Source: Candidatus Neomicrothrix sp. UBA2974
GTDB taxonomy: Bacteria > Actinomycetota > Acidimicrobiia > Acidimicrobiales > MedAcidi-G1
Reading direction: 5' to 3'
Length of the DNA: 64,000 bases
Assembly: GCA_002348705.1 (NCBI GenBank)
Contig: DEAU01000014.1
Location: 62,001-126,000 of the forward strand
Below are positions 34,821 to 44,472 of this stretch, piece by piece; position 1 is the stretch's first letter, and each line of letters begins with the position of its first letter. The notes beneath the pieces are model-generated. The model did no database searches and had not been told where the DNA came from. It saw nothing but the letters and a program-made list of their open reading frames with translations. The position numbers and the translations under genes were made by a program.

Positions 34821-37105
34821 TGGCGCGACATCTCCGTTCTGGCCGTCGCTGCCTCCTCGGCCCGCGGAACGAAGCCCGCTTTCTGAGCTCGCGGTTGCGG
34901 CAGTTGGATCACGATCTCATGCAAAGTTCCGGTGAACGCGAACGGCGCCGAATAGCGGTGCGACACGGCCGAGCCGTGGTCCTCCCCAATGCTGGCGCCC
35001 ACCGAAGAGATGATTCTCATGTACGAAGTGATCTGTGCTCGGCCACAGGCCTCACCATCGACGAAGACTTCGATCCAACCGGAAGAGCGACTATCGCGTT
35101 CCAAGTGGACACCAAGAGAACTGTCACCGGCTGGCACCTTGATGGTCGACTCAACGATCGTATGGTCGCCGAACGAGTTGTAGTCGACGACCAGACGGCC
35201 ATTCTGCAAAAAGACTGAAAAGCCTGAGTTAACGGTACCGGTCGCCCATAGGACGCCTTCATCGCCTGGCTCACTCGTGATTCGCGCGGCGAGGTCGACG
35301 GCGCGACCGCCCAGCCCTGCAGCAGCACCTGCAGGAATCGGCGACATGGGCGGACGGTATATGTAGCGACGATTGAGACGGTGTGGAGAATGGTCGCTCG
35401 GATGCGCGGCAAATAGCTCGATCGTGCGATCGTCGAGTGGGAGGACGCCGTGGCGTTCAGCTTCCTGCCACCACAGGTCCACCAGTTCCGCGAGCTTCCG
35501 TCGTTCTAAATCAGCCAGATTGATGCACTCTGAAGGATCGGTGCTGAGGTCGTAGAGTTCCCAGGGCTCGGCGTCGAAATCGTCGCCCGGATTGTGCTTG
35601 GTTACCGCTTTCCACCAGACCCCTTCTCTTTCGGCGACCAAAGCCCGACTGCCAGAGTTCTCAAAGTATTGGAGCGTGTTTGTCGCTGGTGCCTCCGCAT
35701 CGCCTAGAGGGACCTTGAAAGAATGGCCCGTGACCGGCATCTGCTCGATTCCCTTGTGTACTTCCGGAGGTATGACACCAAGGATTTCGTAGATCGTCGG
35801 AGTGATGTCTGACACGTTCACGAACTGCGAGCGTTTCGTACCGACCTGTCCTGTTCCGAAGCCGGCAGGCCAGTGCATGACCATTGGCACGTGGACGCCA
35901 CCCTCGTGGGTGCTCTGCTTGTACCACCGGAACGGCGAATTGCCGCACTGGGCCCAGCCCCACGGGTAGTTGGTGTGGCTGTTTGGGCCCCCGATGTCAT
36001 CAATGCGCTGGATGGCTTCGTCAGGTGATTCCAGAATGCCGTTGAAGAACTTCATTTCGTGCAGCACGCCGAACGGGCCACCCTCCTGCGACGCACCGTT
36101 GTCAGCCAGTACCACGAGGATGGTGTTGTCAAGTTCGCCCATCGCCCGAAGTCCTTCGACCAGACGCCCGATCTGGTCGTCGGTGTGGTCCAGGAAAGCT
36201 GCGAAGGCCTCCTGGAGTCGACACGCCAGCCGACGTTGCGTTTCGGGCAGGTCGTCCCAGGCTTCAACGCCGGGGTTCCGGGGCGCAAGTTCTGTGTCGG
36301 GAGGGATCACGCCAAGTTCGAGCTGACGCTGGTACCAGCGTTGACGCACCACGTCCCAGCCCTCGTCGTAGCGGCCCCGATACTTGTCGAGGTAGGCCTG
36401 TGGGGCCTGATGTGGGGCATGTGTGGCGCCAAACGGCAGATAGGCGAAGAACGGTCGGTCCGGCCTCACCCCCTTGCTGTCGGTAATCATTTGAAGCAGT
36501 TGGTCGACTAGGTCCTCGCTCAGGTGATAGCCGTCCTGGGGTATTGACGGTGGGGCAATGTGACTGTTGTCTCGGACAAGCTCGGGATAGAACTGGTCGG
36601 TCTCGCCCTCCAGGAAACCGTAGAAGCGGTCGAAGCCGCGTCCCAGTGGCCACTGGTCGAACGGTCCTGCTGCCGAGGTGTCCTGGGTAGGCGCGAGATG
36701 CCACTTTCCGGCACAGAAGGTGGCATATCCCTCGGCGTGCAGGACCTCTGCGATGGTAGACGCCGAGTTCGAGATGTGGCCGAGTTGATGCGGGAACCCT
36801 GTACGCCAGTTGGACACGCCCCGTAGTCCAACTGCGTGCTGCGACCGACCGGTAAGTAACGCCGCACGCGTCGGTGAGCAAAGTGGTGTGACGTGGAAGT
36901 TTGTGAACTGCACGCCACCAGCAGCAAGCGCGTCCACATTTGTAGTGTCGATGTCGGAGCCGTAACAGCCGAGTTGGGCGAATCCCGTGTCGTCGAGGAG
37001 CACGATCACTACGTTGGGTGCGTCCTCGCCCGGGTGGGGCGGCTCCATGTAGTGCGGCTCAGAGTCCACCAGCGTCCGGCTGATCGTTCCCTTGAACTCG
37101 CTCAT
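34817..37105 (-). CDS. Arylsulfatase (type I, formylglycine-dependent), long AtsA-like form
   Basis: 762 residues, paralogue of the protein at 374-2704. VVIVLLDDTGFAQLGCYG gives the metal site. CSPTR at 76-80 carries the formylglycine Cys76. GKWHLAP, THAPHQAPQAYLDKYRGRYDEGWDV, LADNGASQEGG and NYPWGWAQ are shared with the first sulfatase. The C-terminal ~200 residues are beta-rich. It hydrolyses aryl or alkyl sulfate esters; no signal peptide is seen, so substrate uptake would be needed. It lies 13 bp after the MBL-fold gene and is coupled to the lipocalin-sized gene. Two related sulfatases about 34 kb apart suggest duplication with substrate divergence. Confidence 0.93.
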   Translation of the reverse strand: MSEFKGTISRTLVDSEPHYMEPPHPGEDAPNVVIVLLDDTGFAQLGCYGSDIDTTNVDALAAGGVQFTNFHVTPLCSPTRAALLTGRSQHAVGLRGVSNWRTGFPHQLGHISNSASTIAEVLHAEGYATFCAGKWHLAPTQDTSAAGPFDQWPLGRGFDRFYGFLEGETDQFYPELVRDNSHIAPPSIPQDGYHLSEDLVDQLLQMITDSKGVRPDRPFFAYLPFGATHAPHQAPQAYLDKYRGRYDEGWDVVRQRWYQRQLELGVIPPDTELAPRNPGVEAWDDLPETQRRLACRLQEAFAAFLDHTDDQIGRLVEGLRAMGELDNTILVVLADNGASQEGGPFGVLHEMKFFNGILESPDEAIQRIDDIGGPNSHTNYPWGWAQCGNSPFRWYKQSTHEGGVHVPMVMHWPAGFGTGQVGTKRSQFVNVSDITPTIYEILGVIPPEVHKGIEQMPVTGHSFKVPLGDAEAPATNTLQYFENSGSRALVAEREGVWWKAVTKHNPGDDFDAEPWELYDLSTDPSECINLADLERRKLAELVDLWWQEAERHGVLPLDDRTIELFAAHPSDHSPHRLNRRYIYRPPMSPIPAGAAAGLGGRAVDLAARITSEPGDEGVLWATGTVNSGFSVFLQNGRLVVDYNSFGDHTIVESTIKVPAGDSSLGVHLERDSRSSGWIEVFVDGEACGRAQITSYMRIISSVGASIGEDHGSAVSHRYSAPFAFTGTLHEIVIQLPQPRAQKAGFVPRAEEAATARTEMSRQ

Positions 37106-37118
37106 CGGATCTCCTCGT

Positions 37119-37940
37119 TCAGACGGTGACGGTAGTGAGGTCGCCGCCGATGATGACTTCGCCGGAGTAATGTTCGGCCGCCAGAGCTATCCACTCCGGA
37201 TATGTCTCAGGCGTGGGTGCCGGCACCATGTGGGTGAAGGCAAGTCGCTTTGCACCAACCCGTTCAGCGGTCTGAGCCGCCTCCACGACGCCCGAGTGGT
37301 AGTCGAGGATGTCCTGCATCATGGGATTAGGTATCAGTTCGACGAGGTCGCGGCGAATCACCGTTTGGACGTAGACGTCAGCGCTGCGAGCTAGTTCGTC
37401 GACTCCCTCACATGGGACAGTGTCTCCGACAAGCGCAGCGGTGCTGCCGCCGTGCTCGAGGCGGAATCCGATTGTCGGCCGCACGGGTGCATGTTCGGTC
37501 GCCTCGGTGGATATCTCGACATCACCAACGATAAAAGAGTCCCCAGGAACCAACTCGGTAACGCGAACTTTGGGCGGACCAAGAAGGACTTCGTGGTGCT
37601 CGATTCGGTAGCCGATGTCCGGCTCAAGGGCATTTAGTTGCCGATCAACAAACTCGGCCGTGCCAACCGGACCATAGATAGGGAGTGTCGCTTTGCCCTG
37701 TGACATAACCCAGTGTGTCGTGATTACATCGTTGAGACCGCATATGTGGTCACTATGCAGGTGGGTGATCAGTACCCCCGCGAGTAATCCTGGGAGGGAT
37801 CCCGCGCCAGCCATTCGCATCACCACCCCCCTGCCAGCGTCGGTAAGAATGTGAGCATCACCGGCCTTCACCAGTGTGGATGGGCCAGCCCGGTTGGCGT
37901 CAGGCAATGGCGAGCCTGTCCCGGTCAGGATTATTTCCAT
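37119..37940 (-). CDS. MBL-fold metallo-hydrolase (RNase Z/arylsulfatase-like branch)
   Basis: 273 residues. GTGSPLPDANRAGPSTLVKAG starts the fold, then ILTDAGRGV and the zinc motif ITHLHSDHICGL, with EATEHAP, LVGDTVP and FTHMVPAP supplying the remaining His/Asp ligands. This arrangement is that of the ElaC/RNase Z-like group, which also includes class II (zinc) arylsulfatases. In a sulfatase operon, a sulfate or phosphodiester hydrolase is plausible; tRNA processing is less so. It overlaps the stop of the upstream DUF1330-like gene by one base and precedes the arylsulfatase by 13 bp. Confidence 0.88.
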   Translation of the reverse strand: MEIILTGTGSPLPDANRAGPSTLVKAGDAHILTDAGRGVVMRMAGAGSLPGLLAGVLITHLHSDHICGLNDVITTHWVMSQGKATLPIYGPVGTAEFVDRQLNALEPDIGYRIEHHEVLLGPPKVRVTELVPGDSFIVGDVEISTEATEHAPVRPTIGFRLEHGGSTAALVGDTVPCEGVDELARSADVYVQTVIRRDLVELIPNPMMQDILDYHSGVVEAAQTAERVGAKRLAFTHMVPAPTPETYPEWIALAAEHYSGEVIIGGDLTTVTV

Positions 37941-38767
37941 TACGGCCTCTCTTGGTGATCAACAGAGGCCGCTAGTCCATTAACGGTTGGCCGAGTCACC
38001 AATGCGTAGGTGTCGGCAATGGCCGGCTCGCGGTACTCGTTTTGAGCTGTGAGGCGATCTGGATCCATAACAACGGCCATGAAGGCCCGCCTGCTCGGAA
38101 AGGTATTGAAACGAACCTGATCCCAACGTCGGCCATCGCCGATGATCGTGCCCTCAACAGCGAACCATCCTTCGACACGAGCTCCATGCGGGGCCGCGAC
38201 CTGTCCGGCATGCTTGCTGTAAGACTCCATGCCTGCCGGTGACTGGGCGCCGACGTTGTCGTGAAAGGACAACACGTGGACCACCATCACCTCGCCGTCG
38301 TCGGTAGTCGGCGGGTGGGGCACCTCTTTCCAGTCAGGAAGATCGAAGACTCCCCAATTGGATCCCAACATCGGCTGGGTCCCCATGACGATCGTCTTGG
38401 CCATTCCCGCGTCCTTGTGCTTGTGGAGGCGCTGGAAATCGTCGCGTTGTTGCATGTCGATGAAACTGCGGCGAGTCGGGTACTTGACCACTGCTACTCG
38501 ATCCCAGTTCGGCTCAGTGCCAAGCAACTGGTCTTCCACTTCAGCTACGAAGACGATTTCGGCGCCCACGGCGGCCAATGGTGCCGTCGGCGTGTACAGG
38601 TCATCGGCCTCGCGTCCGCTGATTGTTGAATCACGACCGTCTGCATAGTCCGCTTCCCTGCGGTAGCTCATCAGGTTCACCATCCAAACCGGGCCGTCTT
38701 CGTCTGGAGCGGTGGATGCGAGGCGTCGGCCATACCCGGTGTTGACCTCTCCATAGCGCGGACTCAT
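37940..38767 (-). CDS. Tandem DUF1330-like dimeric alpha-beta barrel protein
   Basis: 275 residues containing two copies of a DUF1330-type ferredoxin-like module. Copy one (about 25-110) reads GPVWMVNLMSYR, then VGAEIVFVAEVEDQLLG and WDRVAVVKYPTRRSFIDMQ. Copy two (about 160-250) reads GEVMVVHVLSFHDN, then GARVEGWFAVEGTIIGDGRRWDQVRFNTFPSRRAFMAV. The shared WD-V---FPSRR-F pattern makes the internal duplication clear. Function unknown; stand-alone modules usually dimerise, so this fused pair probably forms the barrel within one chain. First gene of the eight-gene operon; the intergenic region before it (38768-38898) should hold the promoter. Confidence 0.8.
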   Translation of the reverse strand: MSPRYGEVNTGYGRRLASTAPDEDGPVWMVNLMSYRREADYADGRDSTISGREADDLYTPTAPLAAVGAEIVFVAEVEDQLLGTEPNWDRVAVVKYPTRRSFIDMQQRDDFQRLHKHKDAGMAKTIVMGTQPMLGSNWGVFDLPDWKEVPHPPTTDDGEVMVVHVLSFHDNVGAQSPAGMESYSKHAGQVAAPHGARVEGWFAVEGTIIGDGRRWDQVRFNTFPSRRAFMAVVMDPDRLTAQNEYREPAIADTYALVTRPTVNGLAASVDHQERP

Positions 38768-38898
38768 CGGGGTTTGTCGATCATGAGATGGTCCTCTTCC
38801 TTAACTTGTTCGGGTTCCGTTCGGTTGCATGCTTCTTGTCCGCTATCCAGCGAGCTGGCATCACTTCTCACAGCCCGATTCGTTTTCGCGAGCCGTGC

Positions 38899-39837
38899 TC
38901 ACATGACTCGGTCTCCGATTAGGTCATCAATGATCCGGGCCAATTCCGGGCCGCAGTCCTCTTGCACGAAGTGTCCACCGCCTTCGATGGTGCGGTGGAG
39001 TTGTGCTTGTGCGCCGGGGACAAGGGCTCGGAACGGTTTGTCTCCGCCTCGAGTGACCGGGTCCTGGTCGCTGAAGCAGCAAAGGAGCGGCTTATTCCAG
39101 CTCTTCAGCGTCTCCCATGCAGCGGCATTCTCGGCACCCTCAGGACCGTCTGGAGACGTCACTACGAGTGATGGCCAGATGCGGGCCCCAGCCTTGTAGG
39201 AGTCGTCAGGAAATGGTGCGTCGTAAGCGGCGATCTCGTTCGACGAAAGGTCGCTTACGCACGCCCGGTTGACCAGATCGCCAATGGAGAACACCGGCGA
39301 GTCCTGGGAGAACTTCTGCCAAGCCATGAATGCCTCCCCGGGCGGGGGTGCTCCGGTCGGAAGGCCGGTGTTTGACAAGACGATCCGGGCAAACCGATCA
39401 GGTTCGGCGGTGACCAATCTCAGCCCGATCAGTCCTCCCCAGTCCTGCCCAAAGAACGTGATCTCAGTTAGATCAAGATGGTCGAACACCAGACTTGACA
39501 TCCACGCGATATGACGGGCATACGTGTAATCACCCATCTCCGCTGGCTTGTCACTACGGCCGAAGCCGATCTGGTCAGGTACAACGACCCGGTGCCCAGC
39601 ATTAACCAGTGGCGGAATCATGTGCCGATACAGGTAGCCCCATGACGGCTCGCCGTGCAGGAGTAGTACCGGCGCGGCGTCAGTCGGCCCCTCGTCCAGA
39701 TAGTGGACTCGCAGCCTTCCGCCATCATCCGTCTGGTCGTCTTCTTCGGGTGCAGCTGGAACCTCGGCGTATTGCGGTTCAAACGGAAAGTCGGGCAAGT
39801 CGGCGAAGCGATCGTCCGGGGTACGAAGTGCCTTCAT
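38899..39837 (-). CDS. Haloalkane dehalogenase-like alpha/beta hydrolase
   Basis: 312 residues from ATG 39837, which has AGGAG six bases upstream; the frame to 40002 runs through the photolyase tail and is rejected. HGEPSW and the nucleophile Asp132-Trp133 in FFGQDWGG match haloalkane dehalogenase subfamily I, with Asp in SDQDPVTRGG and His in EGGGHFVQED completing the triad. It shares the YLYRHMI block and TFFGQDWGG with the plus-strand gene at 7057. Likely substrate: a halogenated alkane or a similar small compound. No regulator or transporter is adjacent. Confidence 0.88.
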   Translation of the reverse strand: MKALRTPDDRFADLPDFPFEPQYAEVPAAPEEDDQTDDGGRLRVHYLDEGPTDAAPVLLLHGEPSWGYLYRHMIPPLVNAGHRVVVPDQIGFGRSDKPAEMGDYTYARHIAWMSSLVFDHLDLTEITFFGQDWGGLIGLRLVTAEPDRFARIVLSNTGLPTGAPPPGEAFMAWQKFSQDSPVFSIGDLVNRACVSDLSSNEIAAYDAPFPDDSYKAGARIWPSLVVTSPDGPEGAENAAAWETLKSWNKPLLCCFSDQDPVTRGGDKPFRALVPGAQAQLHRTIEGGGHFVQEDCGPELARIIDDLIGDRVM

Positions 39838-39895
39838 AGCATCTCCTTTGTCCTCTTTTCCCTCTAGCCCGACCATCCTGAACGAACTTTCCTTT

Positions 39896-41260
39896 TCAGG
39901 CTTTATCCGGGCGGGAATACTTCCATCTGTCAACTGCTTCCTGATGGTCGACAATGCGCGCCGGATAGCCGGTTTGGCTTCGGGTCTCTGGAGAGGGGTC
40001 AAGTGCCTCGCTCCCCTCGACTGAGCGCAGTTCCGGTATCCACCGGCGGATGTAGTGGCCTTCTGGATCGAATCTCTCAGCCTGTCTAGTCGGATTTAGA
40101 ACCCTGTGAGGATTCGAACCTGTACCCGTTCCCGACACCCACTGCCAGTTCAGTTGATTCGACGCCACATCCCCGTCTACTAGGTGGCGCATGAAGAAGG
40201 CTGCACCAAGCCTCCAATCGATATAGAGGTCCTTCGTAAGAAAAGACGCAACCACCATCCGCACCCTGTTGTGCAGGAAACCCTGCTTCGTCAATTGACG
40301 CATTCCTGCATCGACGAGTGGATAGCCGGTTCGCCCCTCCGCCCATTCGGCGAAGTCTTCCGGATCGTTCCGCCAGCGGTCGCCTCTATGCCGGTAATCA
40401 CGGTTGACGGCATCTGGTCTTGCAGCAAGAAGTTGAAGAAAGAAGTCACGCCAACACAACTGGCGCAAGTAGGCACTACAACCTGATTCCAAGGCAAGGT
40501 CTGCGACTTCCAAGGGTGAGAGGCAGCCCAAGTGCAGATATGGGGAGAGATGGGACGCCCGATCGTCGAGCAGTTCATCCCGATACTGCTCACAGTGGAC
40601 AGCACTTCGGGCAAACCAACGGTCCAACCTCAGCAATGCTTCGTTTTCGCCACCTGGCCAGGCCGTTTCGGATGCCTTATCTACTGTGATCTCCGAGAGC
40701 AGGTCCTCGAGCACTTCGTGTCCCGAGTCCGTGAATCCGGTCGGCGCGATTCCCTTCGGAGGCGATTCAGGGGTTCGCCACGCAGTTGCCGACCAACGAC
40801 GGAAATAGGGGGTGAAGACCTTGTACTCGCCGCCTCCAGAAGACCCAATTTCACCTGGGGGCACCACCGAGACTCCCGGGTGGAGACAAACCCCCACTCC
40901 TTCATTTTCCGCAGCGTCTTTGAGGGCGCGTATTCGCTTGATGGCGTATGGACTGAAGTCTTCAGTTAAGTGAATCTCGTCCGCCTGCACCTTCGTGGCA
41001 AGACCAAGAATTTCGGGCACCCATTTTCCTCGTCGAATAATCAACGGGGCTCCGAGCGCTCCAAGCGAACGATCGAGATCGCGTAGGGAGTCGATAAGCA
41101 GCCGAATTCGGCGAACGGATCGCGAACCGGACGCCACTAAGCGTTCATCGACTACGAAAACTGGCAGAGTCGGTCTGTATCGATCACTGGCCGCCACCAG
41201 TGCTGGGTTGTCACGGATACGCAGATCTCTTGTGAAGACAACTAATGCTGGTCTGGTCAT
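39896..41260 (-). CDS. phrB: Deoxyribodipyrimidine photolyase (class I CPD-type)
   Basis: About 454 residues from ATG 41260 (MTRPALVVFTRDLRIRDNPAL); an ATG at 41290 is possible. The N-terminal antenna domain is followed by the FAD domain with YLHLGCLSP, CWRDFF, GRTGYPLVDAGMRQL, FLHNRVRMVVASFLTKDL and NWQWVSGTGTGSNPHRVLNP. These are the conserved blocks of light-driven pyrimidine-dimer repair enzymes. The conserved NWQWVSGTG and NP-RQAERFDP features argue for a true photolyase, not a cryptochrome-DASH. It fits an organism exposed to sunlit surface water (inference). Confidence 0.93.
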   Translation of the reverse strand: MTRPALVVFTRDLRIRDNPALVAASDRYRPTLPVFVVDERLVASGSRSVRRIRLLIDSLRDLDRSLGALGAPLIIRRGKWVPEILGLATKVQADEIHLTEDFSPYAIKRIRALKDAAENEGVGVCLHPGVSVVPPGEIGSSGGGEYKVFTPYFRRWSATAWRTPESPPKGIAPTGFTDSGHEVLEDLLSEITVDKASETAWPGGENEALLRLDRWFARSAVHCEQYRDELLDDRASHLSPYLHLGCLSPLEVADLALESGCSAYLRQLCWRDFFLQLLAARPDAVNRDYRHRGDRWRNDPEDFAEWAEGRTGYPLVDAGMRQLTKQGFLHNRVRMVVASFLTKDLYIDWRLGAAFFMRHLVDGDVASNQLNWQWVSGTGTGSNPHRVLNPTRQAERFDPEGHYIRRWIPELRSVEGSEALDPSPETRSQTGYPARIVDHQEAVDRWKYSRPDKA

Positions 41261-41320
41261 CGAAAGTAACCCACGTCTACTGAAGTCCATCGTCTTGGAG
41301 GACGCGCCCCGCTAGTGCAG

Positions 41321-42787
41321 CTAATCCTGTTCTGCCGCAACTGCGATCTTCGACAACATTCCCCGGAAAATCAGAACATGGGGAGCCAGCAGGGCATACC
41401 AGTAAAGGCGACCCAGCACACCGCGTGGCACAAAAAGGGCTCTCTGGCGAATCGCCGAACCCTCTTTGGTTGCTGTCACCGACCACTCGAGCCATGCATG
41501 TCCTGGCACTCGCATCTCCGCCAGCAGGCGAAGCGACCTTTCGTGGATATGAACGACGGAGAAGAAGTCGACGGGATCACCAACTCGAAGATCAGTGGGA
41601 TGCCGCCGACCGCGTCGCAGTCCCACACCACCCACCAACTTGTCGACAAAGCCGCGAGCCGCCCACAAACGGTTGAACGCGAACCAGCCGTTCGTGCCGC
41701 CGATAGACCGAATCACTTCCATGACTCGTTCTGGCTTGGCGGTGCAGTCAAGTTGACGCTCGTCGATGAGGACCCTGCCTCCGGACCATTCCGGATCACC
41801 AAGTTCAGGCCAAGCTGCTTCACGTCCGGCACTAGATGAGGACCAACGAGTCGGAATCTGCAGATCCCCGACTCTGGTAACTGCTCTTCCTATCGAGGTG
41901 CGCAGGTCTTCTGCTTCAAGCTCCACCGCATCCGTCACTGTGTGTTCTCCAACAATGACGTCTGAGGTAAGAGAATCGATCAGAGAGCGTGCAAGACGTA
42001 TCGGCAATGGACTGACGAGATTCACCCAATGCGAGGACAGGCTTGGAGTTAGGACGGGAACTGGAAGGATCACCCGACGCCTTAGTCCAGCGACTTCAGC
42101 GTACGCGTCCATCATCTCTCGATAGGTCACGACATCAGGCCCGCCTAGGTCCAGTTCGCGCCAAAGCGCAGATTCATTATCAAGCACTCCAACAAGAGAG
42201 TGCAGAACATCACCGATCGCGATCGGCTGGCACCGGGTCTGAGTCACCCATCGGGGTACCACCATGAATGGCAGCACCTCAACCAACGAGCGCAACATCT
42301 CAAACGAAGCACTTCCTGAGCCGATTATCACGGCTGCTCTAATTTCAGTGACTGGAGTTCGTCCCGAGGCGAGGATCCTTCCGACGCGGTGGCGGCTGGT
42401 TAGATGCCGAGACTGAGGCTTGGATTCAACTCCAAGCCCGCCTAGGTAGACAATCTGTTTGAGTCCAGCATCGTCTACTGCTTCGGAGAAAACTTGGGCC
42501 ATTTCCGCTTCGAGATCTTCAAAGTCGGCAGAGGCCGACATCGAATGCACCAGATAGAAGGCTCTTGCCACCCCAACCATTGCCTCTGAGACCTGCCCGG
42601 GAACTGCCAGGTCCGCTTCTACCACCTCAACCTTTGCTCTCCACGCACGGTCGTCCAGCGTCTCGGGACTTCGCGCGACGCAACGAACTCGATAGCCGGC
42701 TTCAAGGAGTTCTGGAACCAGTCGGCCACCTACGTATCCGGTGGCTCCGGTAACTGCCACCAATTCTGAAGGTTGTGCTTGATTCAC
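41321..42787 (-). CDS. NAD(P)-binding SDR protein with C-terminal DUF2867
   Basis: 488 residues. The N-terminal atypical-SDR domain begins VAVTGATGYVGGRLVPELL, with YLVHSMS and YLGGLGVE. From about residue 320 a DUF2867-type domain follows (DERQLDCTAKPERVMEVIRSIGGTNGWFAFNRLWAARGFVDKLVGGVGLRRGRR, then LRLLAEMRVPGHAWLEW). The combination is found widely in actinobacteria; function is undefined, probably a reductase or a lipid/quinone-related protein. It ends 60 bp before the photolyase start, and the two are often neighbours in bacteria with light-stress genes, though I cannot verify this here. Confidence 0.88.
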   Translation of the reverse strand: MNQAQPSELVAVTGATGYVGGRLVPELLEAGYRVRCVARSPETLDDRAWRAKVEVVEADLAVPGQVSEAMVGVARAFYLVHSMSASADFEDLEAEMAQVFSEAVDDAGLKQIVYLGGLGVESKPQSRHLTSRHRVGRILASGRTPVTEIRAAVIIGSGSASFEMLRSLVEVLPFMVVPRWVTQTRCQPIAIGDVLHSLVGVLDNESALWRELDLGGPDVVTYREMMDAYAEVAGLRRRVILPVPVLTPSLSSHWVNLVSPLPIRLARSLIDSLTSDVIVGEHTVTDAVELEAEDLRTSIGRAVTRVGDLQIPTRWSSSSAGREAAWPELGDPEWSGGRVLIDERQLDCTAKPERVMEVIRSIGGTNGWFAFNRLWAARGFVDKLVGGVGLRRGRRHPTDLRVGDPVDFFSVVHIHERSLRLLAEMRVPGHAWLEWSVTATKEGSAIRQRALFVPRGVLGRLYWYALLAPHVLIFRGMLSKIAVAAEQD

Positions 42788-43125
42788 GACGAGTCGAAAA
42801 CTCCATAATCGTTTGCGTTGGGCCTGGGAGCGGCTGTGGCCAGAATTTCATTGGCCGGCCGCTAGGGGAACGCTGACAATACGGGTGGTTGGGTGGATTC
42901 GGATTGCAAGAATCCCGGGGCGGCAAAAGGTAGCGGGAGGGAAGTCCTGAACCACTGCTGATCAAGGTCTTCGAATTGCAGTCCGGGTGGTCGCAACCGA
43001 CTAGCTCTCGTGAAAACGACGCCACCATTTCAATGGATGCGTCGCTTAGACAGGCTCCTATGGCGTCACAGCGCCATTCGGTTCAACAAGCGCCGCTTGG
43101 TGTTGCTTTAGGACAGACTGCGTGC
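42788..43125. other. Intergenic region between divergent genes
   Basis: 338 bases between the SDR-DUF2867 gene and the chosen start of the enolase-superfamily gene. The plus-strand frame upstream of 43126 is open to 42976 and contains further ATGs, but its residues are Ser/Gln-rich and unlike the family. A GGCC-rich inverted stretch lies near 42840-42865. I see no RNA gene or clear promoter. Confidence 0.4.
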
Positions 43126-44292
43126 ATGCGGATCGATTCGGTGCGAGCCGAAGCTCTGAGGAACCCGGCAGTGCTTGGCAGATCCAGTGACGCCCTCGCC
43201 GATTGGCACGACGAGTCTGACCATATGAACCCCCTGGGGGCCGACCCTCGGTTTAAAGGCCAGGCTTCTCGGTTTCAGCCCCCGTGGGGCGATGTGATGT
43301 GTGTAGTCACCACGTGTTCAGGCCAATGGGGGCTGGGCATGAGTTCATTGGCTGGGATCACTGCACCATTGATCAACGACTATCTAGCACCGATGCTCTG
43401 TGGCGAGTCGATTGATGACCACGAGAGGCTCTGGGAGATGATGACCATTGCCTGTGGTTCTCATTTCGGAGCGTCAGGGGTTGCTAGCTATGCCATCAGC
43501 GCCGTCGACCTAGCGTTGTGGGACGTGGCCGGAAAAGTTGCTGAGAAGCCTGTGTACAAACTTCTCGGAGCGGCAGATCCTTCACCAGTTCGTTGCTACG
43601 CAACTGGCATGGACTTGGAATGGTTCGGGGAACTCGGCTTTGAGGCCTTTAAGTTGCCATGCCCTTGGGGACCCAACCTCTCCTCATCAATCGATCGCCT
43701 TGTGGATTTAGTTGGGACTAGTCGTGAACTTGTGGGGCCGTCAGCTGATCTGATGCTCGATTGCTGGGCGATCCAGTCTGTGGACCACGCCATTTGCATC
43801 GGGGAAGCCATGAGTACCTTCGACCTCGGATGGATCGAAGACATGATCTATCCGGAGGACTGGGTTGGCTATTCACGGATCCGTTCGGCTCTGCCCTCCC
43901 AGCGATTGGCAGCTGGCGAACGCTGGTACACGGACCTTCCGTTTCTCCGAGCTATCGAGTCGGGATGGGTCGACGTGCTGCAACCCGACCCACTTTGGCT
44001 TGGAGGAGCAACTCCGTGCCTGCGCGTAGCAAGAGCTGCTGCCGATGCCGGCTACGACCTAGCGGTCCATTGCGGAGCAAACGACAGCTACGGTCAGCAT
44101 CTCTCAGCTGCATTGCCGGGGAATCTTTGGGCTGAGATGTATATCAACTGCCCTCGCGACTCGCCTCTAATGAACTCCTACCGAGCCACGCCGGGTATGA
44201 GTTTCCCCGAGAATGGAAGAATTCAACCGAGTGACGCTCCTGGATTTGGCATCGAATTGACCCTGAACGACATCGAAAGAGCAACTACTTAA
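43126..44292 (+). CDS. Enolase superfamily dehydratase (mandelate racemase / L-rhamnonate dehydratase-like)
   Basis: About 388 residues from ATG 43126 (MRIDSVRAEALRN), the normal family start; an upstream frame to 42976 is not supported. Mg2+ ligands are Asp212 (LMLDCW), Glu238 (WIEDMI) and Glu265 (AAGERW). The general-base His315 is in VHCGAND, and FKLPCPWGP carries the KxK-like region. The wording of these blocks is closest to rhamnonate dehydratases, which dehydrate acid sugars. A different acid sugar or a racemase role remains possible. It is monocistronic; no sugar transporter adjoins. G+C starts to fall from about here to 50 kb. Confidence 0.85.
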   Translation: MRIDSVRAEALRNPAVLGRSSDALADWHDESDHMNPLGADPRFKGQASRFQPPWGDVMCVVTTCSGQWGLGMSSLAGITAPLINDYLAPMLCGESIDDHERLWEMMTIACGSHFGASGVASYAISAVDLALWDVAGKVAEKPVYKLLGAADPSPVRCYATGMDLEWFGELGFEAFKLPCPWGPNLSSSIDRLVDLVGTSRELVGPSADLMLDCWAIQSVDHAICIGEAMSTFDLGWIEDMIYPEDWVGYSRIRSALPSQRLAAGERWYTDLPFLRAIESGWVDVLQPDPLWLGGATPCLRVARAAADAGYDLAVHCGANDSYGQHLSAALPGNLWAEMYINCPRDSPLMNSYRATPGMSFPENGRIQPSDAPGFGIELTLNDIERATT

Positions 44293-44472
44293 AAAACGAT
44301 CTCCTGGACCATTCCGGACTCTTGATACGGCACGAATGCTTACACCAGCAGGATTTCTAATCACCGCCTTCGCAACCGGCTCCCGTGGCGCGCCGGTAAT
44401 GCCAGTGGCAGAAGGGGCTCTCTCTCCATTAACGCTCGGTGGCCTGGAGCCGAGGTGTCTCCGTCCGGATGC

